The notes under the pieces are model-generated. The model was not told where the DNA came from. It saw only the letters and a list, made by a program, of their open reading frames with translations, and searched no databases. This document shows, piece by piece, positions 28,370-37,842 of a stretch of DNA of 64,000 nt. The DNA comes from Nocardia sp. CY41. Lineage in GTDB: Bacteria > Actinomycetota > Actinomycetes > Mycobacteriales > Mycobacteriaceae. Every line of letters starts with the position of its first letter. The first letter of the stretch is position 1. The stretch covers positions 1 through 64,000 of the forward strand of contig NZ_VUOS01000010.1 of the NCBI RefSeq assembly GCF_009829325.1, read 5' to 3'. A program made the translations under genes and the position numbers.

Positions 28370-29242
28370 GTGCTGCCAGCCGCCGAACCGGCCGGCGCCG
28401 TCGGGGCGGGAACAGATCCGGTACCGGGGTCTCCTGGAACGACGGTGCCGATCCGACCGCTGAGTTTTCGCGAACTGCTCGATGTGCCGTTCGCGCTGAT
28501 CCAGGCGAACGTCCGCGCCTTGGCCGGGCTGAGCGTGACGGGCCTCGTCCTCGCCGAGACCGTGGTCGTCGCGGTGACCGCGGGCGTCTCCGAGCTGACC
28601 GACGGCTCCGACCCGGGCACCGCCTGGGCGGCGATCCTGTCCACCGCGGCTTGTGCGTGGTTGCTGCGGTTCGTGTTACGCGGCGCCACCGCTGCCCTCG
28701 GCCTCGCGACCGTCGGCGGCGCGCCGATCGGCCGCCGGACCGCGCTGCGCCGATTCGGTGCGACGCTCGGCCCGTTGCTGATGTTCCAGTTGTTGTTCAC
28801 CGTGGTGGGCGTCGCCGTGCTGGCGGTGGGCAGCGTGCTGATCGTGACGCTGCCGCTCGCGGCGATCTGGCTGGGCCGGCTGCGCGCCGGCCGTTGGGTC
28901 GCCGTGCCGGTGCTGTTCGTCGAGCGCACTTCGCACCGGGACGGTATCGCACGGGCGAAACTGCTCGCCGAGGGCGCGGAGTGGTCCACCACCGGGCTGT
29001 GGATCCTCCAGCGCGCCTTGTTCGCGCTGCTGGCGGTCCCGCTGCTGGCCATTCCGCTGTTCGTCTCGGACTTCTCCGGCACCCACCGGTGGCCGGTGAT
29101 CGTGCTGACCACGTCGGCGGTGCTGCTGCTGACGGCGTTCGGCGAAGTGGTCGAGAGTTCTTCGCGGGTGGTGTGCTACGTCGACCGCCGGTGCCGCCGG
29201 GAAGGATTGGACATCCTTATCCGCAGGCAGGAGGCGCGATGA
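28370..29242 (+). CDS. Multi-pass membrane protein of MoxR cluster
   Basis: 290 residues from the GTG at 28370. After a Pro/Gly-rich start it has about six membrane helices (LAGLSVTGLVLAETVVVAVT, LLMFQLLFTVVGVAVLAVGSV, LALLAVPLLAIPLF and VIVLTTSAVLLLTAFGEVV) with a conserved-looking SFRELLDVPFALIQANVRAL before the first. It resembles the first membrane protein of the mycobacterial Rv3690-Rv3695-type cluster. It begins 16 bases after tetR, but its partners are clearly the downstream genes: the next start overlaps its stop (ATGA). Function not established. Confidence 0.8.
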   Translation: MLPAAEPAGAVGAGTDPVPGSPGTTVPIRPLSFRELLDVPFALIQANVRALAGLSVTGLVLAETVVVAVTAGVSELTDGSDPGTAWAAILSTAACAWLLRFVLRGATAALGLATVGGAPIGRRTALRRFGATLGPLLMFQLLFTVVGVAVLAVGSVLIVTLPLAAIWLGRLRAGRWVAVPVLFVERTSHRDGIARAKLLAEGAEWSTTGLWILQRALFALLAVPLLAIPLFVSDFSGTHRWPVIVLTTSAVLLLTAFGEVVESSSRVVCYVDRRCRREGLDILIRRQEAR

Positions 29243-30330
29243 GCGCCCCAGTGCCGCCGGAGGTCCCGTCGGCTCAGCAGTCGGCCGAAGTCACGCCTGC
29301 CGAAGGCGCGCCGAACGACACGGTACCCGGCATGCCGCGGCTCGGCGCCGCCGCCGATCATCGCGCCGCCGCCGAATCGGCCGCGCAGCACAGGGATTTC
29401 GACCGGGCCCTGCGCGAACGGTTCCGTGCGGTGCTGCGCGGCCTGGAACAGGGCGGTGTGCTGGAGGTGCGACGGTCCCGCACCGCGCGGGAAACCGCCG
29501 ACGACGTGACCACCGCCTTACCGCTCGAGACCGCCACCGAGATCCAGCCCGCCGCGCGCAGTTTCGACGAGGTGGTCTACGGCGGACGCCGCGCCACCGA
29601 GGACGAATACCGCAGGCTGGAGTACGCCGACCGGTTCTCCGCTTCCGCGCCGCCGCCCGCGCCGGAACCGGTGGAGATCGCGGCGGTGGAGAAAAGACCG
29701 CGCGTCAAGCGCAGACTGCCACCGCTGCCGAAACTGCTGCGCGACCCGCGGTTCTGGGCGGCACTCGCCGCGGCGGCCGCCTTGCTGCTGCTGGTCTACG
29801 GCGCCCTGCAATCCTGCGGCGCGCCGACCGCTCCTCCGGCGCCGCCGCCGCAAACGCCTCCGGATCTGCCCGATGTCCCGCCGCCGGACGCCCCCGGCTT
29901 CGGAGCGGGGGACGACCCGATCTGGGACCGGCTGCCCGCGCCGGTCTTCTACGGCGGCGTGCAATTCCTGATCGCCGCAGCGCTGGTGGTGTGGTGGCGT
30001 GCCCGCAGGCGGGGGGCCCTGGTGCGTGAGCCTCGGCCCGTCGAGGTGGCGGCCGACGAACTGCTCGCCGGACAGGCCGCCCTCTACCGCCGCTCGAAAG
30101 ACCACGATCACGTCGCCGGGAAGCTGCGGGCGGCCACGCTGCGCCGCATTCGCACCCCGCTCGGCATCACGGCCGACACCCCGCCGGACCGGGTCGTCGC
30201 CGCGGTCGCCGCGCGCATCGGAGCCCACCCCGCCCAGATCGGCGCGGCCTTGTTCGGCCCGGTGCCCGACCCGGGAACGCTGCAGGTGGTGGCCGCCCAA
30301 CTCGAATGGATCGAATCGGAGGTCGGATGA
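29239..30330 (+). CDS. DUF4129-DUF4350 fusion membrane protein
   Basis: 363 residues. Residues ~50-135 are a DUF4129 domain (FDRALRERFRAVLRGLEQ, then TARETADD and FDEVVYGGRRATEDEYRRL). A membrane helix (FWAALAAAAALLLLVYGAL) leads to a short Pro-rich loop, a second helix (VFYGGVQFLIAAALVVWW) and a C-terminal block (LLAGQAALYRRSKDHDHVAGKLRAATLRRIR...) that matches the end of DUF4350 proteins. In many actinobacteria these are two genes, and DUF4350 has a ~200-residue domain between its helices; here that domain is missing. The protein probably works with the MoxR ATPase next door. Confidence 0.8.
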   Translation: MSAPVPPEVPSAQQSAEVTPAEGAPNDTVPGMPRLGAAADHRAAAESAAQHRDFDRALRERFRAVLRGLEQGGVLEVRRSRTARETADDVTTALPLETATEIQPAARSFDEVVYGGRRATEDEYRRLEYADRFSASAPPPAPEPVEIAAVEKRPRVKRRLPPLPKLLRDPRFWAALAAAAALLLLVYGALQSCGAPTAPPAPPPQTPPDLPDVPPPDAPGFGAGDDPIWDRLPAPVFYGGVQFLIAAALVVWWRARRRGALVREPRPVEVAADELLAGQAALYRRSKDHDHVAGKLRAATLRRIRTPLGITADTPPDRVVAAVAARIGAHPAQIGAALFGPVPDPGTLQVVAAQLEWIESEVG

Positions 30331-30397
30331 GACGCCTTTGCCCAATCCTCCCCCGGCCCACGGCATGCGGGAACACCCGCGAACCACAGGAGATCGA

Positions 30398-31375
30398 ATG
30401 ACCAGCACCGAGACCACCCCGACAGCCGAGCAGGCGGGCGCCGCGTTCCACGCCCTGCGCGCCGAAATCGGCAAGGCGGTGGTCGGCAACGACAACGCGG
30501 TCATGTATTTGGTGCTCGCGCTGCTGTGCCGCGGCCATGTGCTGCTCGAAGGCGTGCCCGGTGTGGCGAAGACACTGCTCGTGCGGGCGCTGGCCACGGC
30601 GCTGGACCTCGACCACGCCCGGGTGCAGTTCACTCCGGACCTGATGCCCGGTGACGTCACCGGCTCGCAGATCTACGACCCGCACTCCGCGGAGTTCACT
30701 TTCCGGCAGGGTCCGGTGTTCACCAACCTGCTGCTCGCCGACGAGATCAACCGCACGCCGCCGAAAACCCAGTCGGCGCTGCTGGAATCGATGGAGGAAC
30801 GGCAGGTCTCGGTGGACGGGAAGCCGCAGCCGCTGCCCGATCCGTTCGTCGTCGTCGCCACCCAGAACCCGATCGAGCAGGAGGGTACCTACCCGCTGCC
30901 GGAGGCGCAGCTGGATCGGTTCCTGTTCAAAGTGGACATCCACCTGCCCGGCCGGGACGACGAGTTCCGCATCCTGCAACGGCACGCGGAGGGCTTCGAT
31001 CCGCGCGACCTGACCGCCGCGGGCCTGCGTCCCGTCGCGGGCGCGGCGCACATCACCGCCGCCCGCGCCGCGATCGCCCGGACGACGATCACGCCCGAGG
31101 TGCTCGCCTACACCGTCGACGTGTGCCGGGCCACCCGCACCTCGCCCGCCGTGCAGCACGGCGCGTCGACCCGCGGCGCGACGGCGCTGATGGCGGCCGC
31201 CCGCGCCTTCGCCTGGCTCAGCGGGCGCGGGTTCGTCACGCCGGACGACGTGAAGACCGTCGCCGTCGCGGTGCTGCGGCACCGCCTGCATCTGCGCCCG
31301 GAGGCCGAACTGGACGGCGTGACCACCGAGAGCGTGCTGTCGTCGCTGCTGTTGTCGGTTCCGGTTCCGGTGTAG
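30398..31375 (+). CDS. MoxR-family AAA+ ATPase
   Basis: 325 residues from the ATG at 30398 with an AGGAG-type site upstream. Walker A is GVPGVAKT (residues 52-59), Walker B LLLADEINR, sensor 1 in VVATQNPIEQEGTYPLPEAQLDRF, and the C-terminal AAA lid follows. MoxR ATPases act as chaperones that mature or activate partner proteins, typically together with a DUF58/VWA protein encoded next to them, as here. The DUF58 start is three bases after this stop. Confidence 0.95.
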   Translation: MTSTETTPTAEQAGAAFHALRAEIGKAVVGNDNAVMYLVLALLCRGHVLLEGVPGVAKTLLVRALATALDLDHARVQFTPDLMPGDVTGSQIYDPHSAEFTFRQGPVFTNLLLADEINRTPPKTQSALLESMEERQVSVDGKPQPLPDPFVVVATQNPIEQEGTYPLPEAQLDRFLFKVDIHLPGRDDEFRILQRHAEGFDPRDLTAAGLRPVAGAAHITAARAAIARTTITPEVLAYTVDVCRATRTSPAVQHGASTRGATALMAAARAFAWLSGRGFVTPDDVKTVAVAVLRHRLHLRPEAELDGVTTESVLSSLLLSVPVPV

Positions 31376-31378
31376 CGC

Positions 31379-32673
31379 ATGGTCGTCACCGGTCGGCTGG
31401 CCGCCGCGGCAGGCGTGGCGGCCCTGTTCGTCACCCTGGTCCTGCCGTCCTCGGCCGGCGTGGCGGTGGTGACCTGTGTCCTCGTGGCCGGGCTGCTCAT
31501 CGACCTCGGGGCGGTGGGACGGGCGCGCGATCTCGCGCTCTCCCGCGAAGCGCTCACCACGGTACGGCTCGGGCGCTCCGCCGAAGTGGAACTCGTCGCG
31601 GTCAACACCGGAGCCCAGGTGCTGCGCGGCACGGTCTGGACGACTGGCCCGACAGCGCGCGCCCCGAGCACCGGACGCACCGGCTCGACCTCGCCCCTGG
31701 CACCAAGGTCCGATTCCGCACCACGCTCACCCCCACCTACCGTGGCGATCGAGTCGCGGGCCAGGTCACGGTGCGACTGCTCGGCCCGCTCGGACTGGCG
31801 GGGCGGCAGACCAGGCGCGTCGTGCCCGCACGAGTCCGCGCGCTGCCCGCATTCCGCGCCGAACGGCTGTTGCGCTCGAAAGTGAAGAGGCTGCAGCACC
31901 TGGAGGGCAGCAACGTGGCCAATCTGCGCGGACAGGGCACCGAATTCGATTCGTTCCGCGAGTACGTCGCCGGGGACGACGTGCGCGCCATCGACTGGCG
32001 CGCCACCGCCCGCGCCACCGACGTCCTGGTCCGCACCAGGCGCCCGGAGCGCAACCGGCACATGCTGATGTTGCTGGACACCGGCCGGATCAGCGCGGGC
32101 CGGGTCGGTGACGGTACCCGCCTGGACGCGAGCATCGAGGCGGCACTGCTGCTCGGCGGTCTGGCCGCCGCCGCGGGGGACACCGTCGATCTGCTCGCCT
32201 TCGACCGCCGACCGCGCGCCGAGGTCCGCGGGGTCGGCGGGAAAGGATTGCAGCTGAAGCTGATGCACGCGATGGCAGGCATCACCCCCGCCCTCGTCGA
32301 CACCGACAGCGCCGGACTCGTGCGGGCGGCTGTTCAGCGCACCCGCCGCCGCAGCCTGGTCGTCTGGTTCACCAGCCTCGACGGCGCCGCGGTCGAGGAG
32401 AATCTGCTGCCCGTGCTGCCGGTGCTGGCGCAGCGGCACCGGGTGCTGATCGTCTCGGTGACCGACCCCGAGATCGCCGCGGCCGCCACCCGCCGCGATC
32501 GCCTCCTCGACCTGTACGCCGCGGCCGCCGCCGAATCCGTGCTCGCCGAGCGCGCGCTGGTCCAGGAGTCGCTGCGCCGCACCGGTATCGCGGTGGTAGC
32601 CGCGTCCCCGGAACGGTTGCCCGAGGCGCTCGCGGACGAGTACCTGGAACTGAAACAGTCCGGGGCGCTCTGA
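31379..32673 (+). pseudogene. DUF58 protein gene, interrupted by one frameshift near 31636
   Basis: The N-terminal part (two membrane helices, then LVAVNTGAQVLRGTV) is read from the ATG at 31379. The rest, beginning DDWPDSARPEHRTHRLDL, continues in the frame one base earlier and includes the DUF58 signature GTEFDSFREYVAGDDVRAIDWRATAR and a VWA-like half with LLDTGR. One base is missing around 31634-31638 relative to a continuous protein of about 431 residues. The remainder looks intact and under normal codon use, so this could be a sequencing error as easily as a recent mutation. DUF58 proteins pair with MoxR ATPases. Confidence 0.85.
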
Positions 32674-32735
32674 GTTCCGGCCGTGGACTTGCCGAAGGGC
32701 GTCCTCGCGGGGCCGCCGAGGAGGATCATGACCCC

Positions 32736-33756
32736 ATGGCCTCAGATCTCGCCGCCTTCGTCCGTGGACTGCCCAAGGCGGAGCTGCACCTGCATCTGGA
32801 AGGGACGCTGGAGCCGGAGCTGAAGTTCCGCCTCGCTCGGCGCAACGGCATCGAGCTGCCGGAGAAAAGCGTGGACGAGGTGCGGCAGACCTATCGCTTC
32901 CACGACCTGACGTCGTTCCTGCAGGTCTACTACCCCGCGATGCGCGTGCTGCAGCGCCCGGAGGACTTCCACGACCTCGCCTACGACTATCTGCGCCGGG
33001 CGCACGGTCAAGGCGTGCGCCATGTCGAGCTGTTCTTCGATCCGCAAGCGCACACCGGGCGCGGGGTCCCGTTCACCACGGTGATCAGCGGATACCGCTC
33101 GGCGATCGCGCGGGCGCGGCGGGAGCTGGGGATATCCGCCGAGCTGATCCTGTGCTTCCTGCGCGATCATTCCGCGGAGTACGCCATGGCGACGTTGCTG
33201 GAAGCGCTGCCGTACAAGAGCTGGATCCTCGGCGTCGGCTTGGATTCCGACGAGCGCGGCAACCCGCCGAGCAAGTTCGCCGCCGTCTTCGAGCGCGCCC
33301 GGGCGGAGGGTTTCCTGCTGACCATGCACTGCGACATCGATCAGCCGGATTCGATCGAGCACATCCGCCAAGCGCTGGAGGACATCGCCGTCGACCGCCT
33401 CGACCACGGCACGAACATCGTGGCGGACGACCGTCTGGTCGAGCTGGCCAAGTCCAAAGGCATCGCGCTCACCTGCTGTCCGGTGTCGAACTCCTTCGTC
33501 ACCGCCGAGATGAAGTCCGAGGAGATCGTCGGCCTGCTCGATCGCGGGCTGACGGTGACCGTCAACAGTGACGATCCCGCCTACTTCGGGGGCATACGTG
33601 GCCGACAACTACCTCGCGCTCGCCGAGCAGGCTGGGCTCGGCGTCGATCGACTGGCCGAGCTGGCCCGGAATTCGTTCCGCGCTTCTTGGCTGACGCCGG
33701 CCCGGCAGGACGCTTTCCTCCGTGAAGTGGACGACTACGTCGCGGCGAACGGCTGA
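32736..33756 (+). pseudogene. add: Adenosine deaminase gene with frameshift at a G run (33588-33592)
   Basis: The protein is canonical from the ATG at 32736: KAELHLHLEGTLEPEL (metal-binding His pair), the GLDSDERGNPP loop, LDHGTNIV (metal His) and VTVNSDDPAYFGG (catalytic/metal Asp). Directly after GG the frame shifts; the rest, AYVADNYLALAEQAGLGVD..., is read one frame over and ends at 33756. The slip falls in five consecutive G residues (two bases lost or one gained). If real, the C-terminal ~55 residues are replaced. Adenosine deaminase converts adenosine to inosine in purine salvage. Confidence 0.88.
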
Positions 33757-34544
33757 CCGGGGCGCGATGGCATCGGCGGGAACACCGGGAACAGCGGCGG
33801 CGGCAGCACCCGGCGCTGTCGTTCGGCGATGACCGCACCGAGAATCTGCGGCGGGGGGTAACCGGCCGGCGGCGCGACGCGCAGCCGCCCGCACACCTGC
33901 GCCACGAGTTCGGTGCCCAGCTGGTGTTGCGCCACGGGAGTCAAGGTTCGCAAGCGCGTCAGATACTGCCGCACGGACAACGCGAGATCCTCCGGCAGTC
34001 CGGACAGATCGAGTTGCGCACTCCAACCGGTCAGCCACGGCGGCGCGAGCGCGAGCGCGGGCGGCGGCAGGGAGCGTTGCGCGTGCACGACCACGGTGCC
34101 CGCGAGCACGTCACCGATCCGCCGCGCCTGCGGTGAGCACATCGAGGTGAGCACCGCGATGGCGCCGAACCCGCCGAGCATCCAGAAATCGACGATCGCG
34201 CCCGCCAGGCCGCGTGTGAGCGCGTGCCGGAAGTCGATCGGCCCGCCGTCCTCGCGCACCACGCGCAGCCCGAGCATCAGCTTGCCCAGCGTGCGGCCGC
34301 GCCAGACGGTCTCACAGGTCACCGGATAGCCGACCAGCACGGTCACGACGATGACCAGCATCACCACGTCGAGCCAGGCCGAGTCCACGCCCGCGGGCAG
34401 CAGCAGCGTGACGACGGCGAACAGCAGCACGAACCCGAGCGTGCACTGCGCCAGCACGTCGATCAGGAACGCGGTGGCCCTCGTGGGGATCCGGGCGATC
34501 GGCAGTTCCAGGGCCACTGCTTCGCCGGTGGTGAACTCAGCCAT
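33735..34544 (-). CDS. RDD-family membrane protein
   Basis: 269 residues from the ATG at 34544. The RDD domain is clear: IPTRATAFLIDVLAQCTLGFVLLFAVV (first helix with the R..D pair), a second and third helix (VVMLVIVVTVLVGYPVTCE, AGAIVDFWMLGGFGAIAVL) and the TLGKLMLGLRVVREDG motif between. A Pro-rich cytoplasmic tail (AQRSLPPPALALAPPWLTGW...) follows. The stop lies inside the end of the adenosine deaminase gene (22-base convergent overlap). RDD and SpoIIM-like genes are divergent with 43 bases between starts, so they share a promoter region. Function is unproven. Confidence 0.9.
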   Translation of the reverse strand: MAEFTTGEAVALELPIARIPTRATAFLIDVLAQCTLGFVLLFAVVTLLLPAGVDSAWLDVVMLVIVVTVLVGYPVTCETVWRGRTLGKLMLGLRVVREDGGPIDFRHALTRGLAGAIVDFWMLGGFGAIAVLTSMCSPQARRIGDVLAGTVVVHAQRSLPPPALALAPPWLTGWSAQLDLSGLPEDLALSVRQYLTRLRTLTPVAQHQLGTELVAQVCGRLRVAPPAGYPPPQILGAVIAERQRRVLPPPLFPVFPPMPSRPGQPFAAT

Positions 34545-34587
34545 GTCGATAGCATTCTTGCGACCGGTGGGAGTGGGAGGCAACCGA

Positions 34588-35622
34588 ATGGACGTGGACG
34601 CATACAGCCTGGCGCACCGCAGGGCGTGGGACCGGCTCGACTACTTGTCCAAGCGGAGCAAGCTGACCGGCGCGGAGGCCGACGAACTGGTCCTGCTCTA
34701 TCGCCGCACCTCCCAGCAGCTTGCCCGGTTGCAGGCGCACAGCCCGGATCCGGAGCTGATCGCCGGACTGAGCGCGCTGCTGGCGCGTGCGCGCGGCCGG
34801 GTGCTCGGCACGCGCGCCGACACCTGGCAGGAGATCGGCCGGTTCTTCAGCCACCGCTTCCCGGCGGCGCTCTACCGGTCGTGGCCGTGGTGGGTCGGCG
34901 TCGCCGCGGTGTTCCTGTGCGTATCGGCCGGCTTGGCCGTCTGGGTGGAGCGGTTCGACTCCGCCCGCGACATCCTCGGAATCCCTTCCGACACAGGCAG
35001 TCTCACCGCACCGGGCGGCGCGTTCGAGACGTATTACTCGGAACACCCGCAGGGCGCCTTCGCAGCCCAGGTATGGACGAACAACGCCTGGGTGACCGCG
35101 ATCGCCCTGTTCACCGGCGTATTGATCCTGCCTGCGGTCTACCTGCTGTTCATGAACGCCCTCAATCTGGGCGTCACCGCGGGGCTGATGTCCGAGGCGG
35201 GGCGGCTGGATTCGTTCTTCGGCTTCATCCTTCCGCACGGCACGCTGGAGCTGACCGCGGTGTTCGTGGCGGGCGGCGTCGGCCTGAAACTCGGGTGGAC
35301 GCTGATCGATCCCGGACGGCTCAGCCGGGCGGAGGCCGTGGCCAGGCAAGGGCGGGCGACCGCGACGGTCGCGCTCGGACTGGTCGGAGTGTTGCTGGTG
35401 TGTGGCTTCATCGAAGGATTCGTGACACCGAGCCCGCTGCCCACCCCGATCCGCCTCGCGATCGGGTTCACCGCCGAGACGTTGTTCCTGGTCTATGTGT
35501 TCGTCGTGGGCCGCCGCGCGGTCACGGAACCGGGGAACTCGAGTGCCGAGGCGGCCGGCGATCAGGCAGACAGTGTGACGCAGCCAACATTCAGCACACG
35601 TACCGCGGTGGGATCGGGATAA
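34588..35622 (+). CDS. SpoIIM-like (stage II sporulation M) membrane protein
   Basis: 344 residues from the ATG at 34588, with GGGAGG seven bases upstream. An N-terminal helical cytoplasmic part (AWDRLDYLSKRSKLTGAEADELVLLYRRTSQQLARL) precedes the integral membrane domain with the family motif NALNLGVTAGLMSEAG...FILPHGTLELTAVFVAGGVGLKLG. About six helices are present. Homologues (Rv3694c-like) occur beside MoxR/DUF58/RDD genes in Corynebacteriales and are probably involved in envelope or membrane organisation; this species group does not sporulate like Bacillus. Confidence 0.92.
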   Translation: MDVDAYSLAHRRAWDRLDYLSKRSKLTGAEADELVLLYRRTSQQLARLQAHSPDPELIAGLSALLARARGRVLGTRADTWQEIGRFFSHRFPAALYRSWPWWVGVAAVFLCVSAGLAVWVERFDSARDILGIPSDTGSLTAPGGAFETYYSEHPQGAFAAQVWTNNAWVTAIALFTGVLILPAVYLLFMNALNLGVTAGLMSEAGRLDSFFGFILPHGTLELTAVFVAGGVGLKLGWTLIDPGRLSRAEAVARQGRATATVALGLVGVLLVCGFIEGFVTPSPLPTPIRLAIGFTAETLFLVYVFVVGRRAVTEPGNSSAEAAGDQADSVTQPTFSTRTAVGSG

Positions 35623-36317
35623 TCGGCAGCTAAGCGGCGCCGGATCGGTTCGAAACTCCCCCAATTGAGTTCCGCTGGCCGCAGCGAGTCGCTGCTCTAG
35701 CTGCGGCCAGCGTTACCGTCAACTCTACACAATCGTTATCCCTACGCAACCCTCCCCGCCGAGGTCAAGCGTATAAAGCAGCGGGCCAGCAAACCCTCGG
35801 GACACCCGCCTGGCACCCGCATCCAGCTAACCGCTTGCGACCCGCGCGACCGAAGTTTCGGGAACCCGGCAGTACTCCGGCGACACCGCCGGAATACGCT
35901 CCCGGAGCCTCGTCCGGCAATGGATCCCAGCGCTCTCGCGGCGTTAGCCGAGCTATTGGATAGACCCCTCCATGGTTTGCTGAGACCGGTCCCCACCTGC
36001 ACGTTCATTTGCACGAAAGATCAGTTGCTGACCCTCCAGCAATAGAAAGAGACCACAAGTTTGTTTACGCGGTAATAAACCGGGTAAAGACATAGCGGCA
36101 CGCGAGGAAGACCGGGCAGTTCCCCGACAGGCTCCGCATTAACCGGGGAGCGAAAAGCCTCCGGTTCACCTGTCCGGACCCCTCGATTCAGCACCTGGGC
36201 CGCAACCATTACGAGCCATGTGATCTTCGCCTCACCTGCTGCTCCAGGGCCGCGCGCCGCGCGAAAACGATGCCGCGACATGCCACTTGGAGAGACGCAC
36301 GTCACAGACAAGAGGAC
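35623..36317. other. 695-base intergenic region with a strong hairpin (35674-35711)
   Basis: GCTGGCCGCAGC (35674-35685) and GCTGCGGCCAGC (35700-35711) form a perfect 12-bp stem with a 14-base loop, a likely terminator for the SpoIIM-like gene although no U tract follows. From 36040 to 36090 the sequence is unusually AT-rich (runs such as tttgtttacgcggtaataaa). I see no credible coding frame and no tRNA. The stretch could hold a small RNA, but nothing identifies it. Confidence 0.5.
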
Positions 36318-37733
36318 TCAACCGACGCGCAATATCCCCGTGATGGTGCCTTGCAGCAGACGACCGGAATGCGTGATCAGCGGAGCGGTTTGCAAAGGGT
36401 CGTCGATGATGGTGCCGGGGAGGGGTTGGGAAGCGGTGACCGTACCGGTTTCGGGATCGATGACGGTGGAGGCATACCCGTCCAGGGGGGTGGTCTGGTC
36501 GAGACCGACTCGCGCGACCGTGTAGAGCGCGCCGTCGGCGGTGGACAGACGTGGTACGGCCGCACTGCGAACCCGGTTCTCCCACACGACATGACATCCG
36601 TCGTCGGCCACATCGACGCGCGTCATCCCGCCGGTGAACGGCGCGCTCGGCGGCACCGCCGGTCCCGCACCTTCGGGCAGCGCCGGATACGGATAGCCGT
36701 AGGTGCTCGCCACGAAGACCGAGCGGCCGATCGCGACCGGCGAATTCTCGCTTCCCGGTCCGCCTTCGCCGAGCACCGGAACCGCGCACATCAATTCGCC
36801 TGTGCCCGTGCGGTAGACCAAGGCATGCACCTGTTCGTCGGCATTGTCGACGATGGTCAGATAGTCCGCGCCGGTCGCGGGGCCGAAATAGGTGGGTGTC
36901 GAGCCCGTGCCCCAGCTGAGCTGTCCGGGCTTACGGGCCGATCCCCGGTCGTAGACCGCGCGCCACGCGATCTCCGGGGCACCGGCCGCACCGACCCGCA
37001 GTTCGTACAGCGCATGCGTCGTCGCCACCGCGACCTGCCCGCCCGGGGCAGCCGAGATGCTGTTCGCCACCTGCTCCCCCGGCGGCAACGTCGTCTCGGC
37101 GATCCGCCCGGCAGCCGTGACGAACCCGACCACTCCCCGGCCGGTCGCGAACCACACATTGCCCGACCAGTCCGGCACGAGTCCCGTCACGTTGTCCCCT
37201 GGTGGGATCACCGACTCCAGATCGGCGGCCGCTTCGCTGATCAGCCGCCAGGTTCCCGCCGCGTCACGCTCGTGCCGCACGCGGAGCAACCGGTCCGAAC
37301 CGTCGACTACCACCAGGCGGTCGTCCTGGTCGAGATAGGCGTACACGCCACCGAGCAAACTGCCTTTGGTCAACGGCAGTGCGGCGAGCGATCGCGCCGA
37401 CGGACCCGGGGCCGCCGGATCGAGCAGATGCACCGTCGGCGTCTGCCCCGCGATCGCGGTGCACAACGCGACCACGAGACGGTCCGATCCTTCCAGCAGC
37501 GTCGGGCACGCCGAAGCCAGCGGGTACGCGGCGACCGCCGCGGCACCGGTGCCAGGACCGGCGAGCGGGGTCACGTCCGACGACCCCGCGTCGCCGTGCA
37601 TGGTGGCGGTGCCGGTGGGGCCGAGGAAGGGATTCGGCGAGGCGATCGGCCCCCACGGCCCGGCTGCCGAGGCGGGCTGAGCGGGCAGCAATGTCAGCGC
37701 GCAGGCGGCGAGGAGGGTCATCGGTCGGCGCAT
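36318..37733 (-). CDS. Secreted beta-propeller-like protein
   Basis: 471 residues from the ATG at 37733, giving MRRPMTLLAACALTLLPAQPASA as a signal peptide. The mature protein is a string of ~45-residue beta-rich units with repeated DxxDRLVVVDGSDRLL, VPDWSGNVWFATGRGVVGF and TVIDPETGTVTASQPLP-type strands, as in PQQ/WD-like propellers. No catalytic motif is visible. The cell envelope or outside is the likely location. It has no operon partner; the methyltransferase gene diverges from it. Confidence 0.78.
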   Translation of the reverse strand: MRRPMTLLAACALTLLPAQPASAAGPWGPIASPNPFLGPTGTATMHGDAGSSDVTPLAGPGTGAAAVAAYPLASACPTLLEGSDRLVVALCTAIAGQTPTVHLLDPAAPGPSARSLAALPLTKGSLLGGVYAYLDQDDRLVVVDGSDRLLRVRHERDAAGTWRLISEAAADLESVIPPGDNVTGLVPDWSGNVWFATGRGVVGFVTAAGRIAETTLPPGEQVANSISAAPGGQVAVATTHALYELRVGAAGAPEIAWRAVYDRGSARKPGQLSWGTGSTPTYFGPATGADYLTIVDNADEQVHALVYRTGTGELMCAVPVLGEGGPGSENSPVAIGRSVFVASTYGYPYPALPEGAGPAVPPSAPFTGGMTRVDVADDGCHVVWENRVRSAAVPRLSTADGALYTVARVGLDQTTPLDGYASTVIDPETGTVTASQPLPGTIIDDPLQTAPLITHSGRLLQGTITGILRVG

Positions 37734-37842
37734 CGCGGATGGTCCTTCGCTAGACGACGCGGTATCCGAACGGACACCGGGGAAACAGTATTCGGACCTT
37801 CGCCGCGCCGCCCGGAAGGCCCGGCTCGATACGATGACGCGC

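Noticed and set aside
31630..31645. Programmed frameshift in the DUF58 gene
   Set aside because: No slippery heptamer or downstream pseudoknot is evident; error or mutation is simpler.
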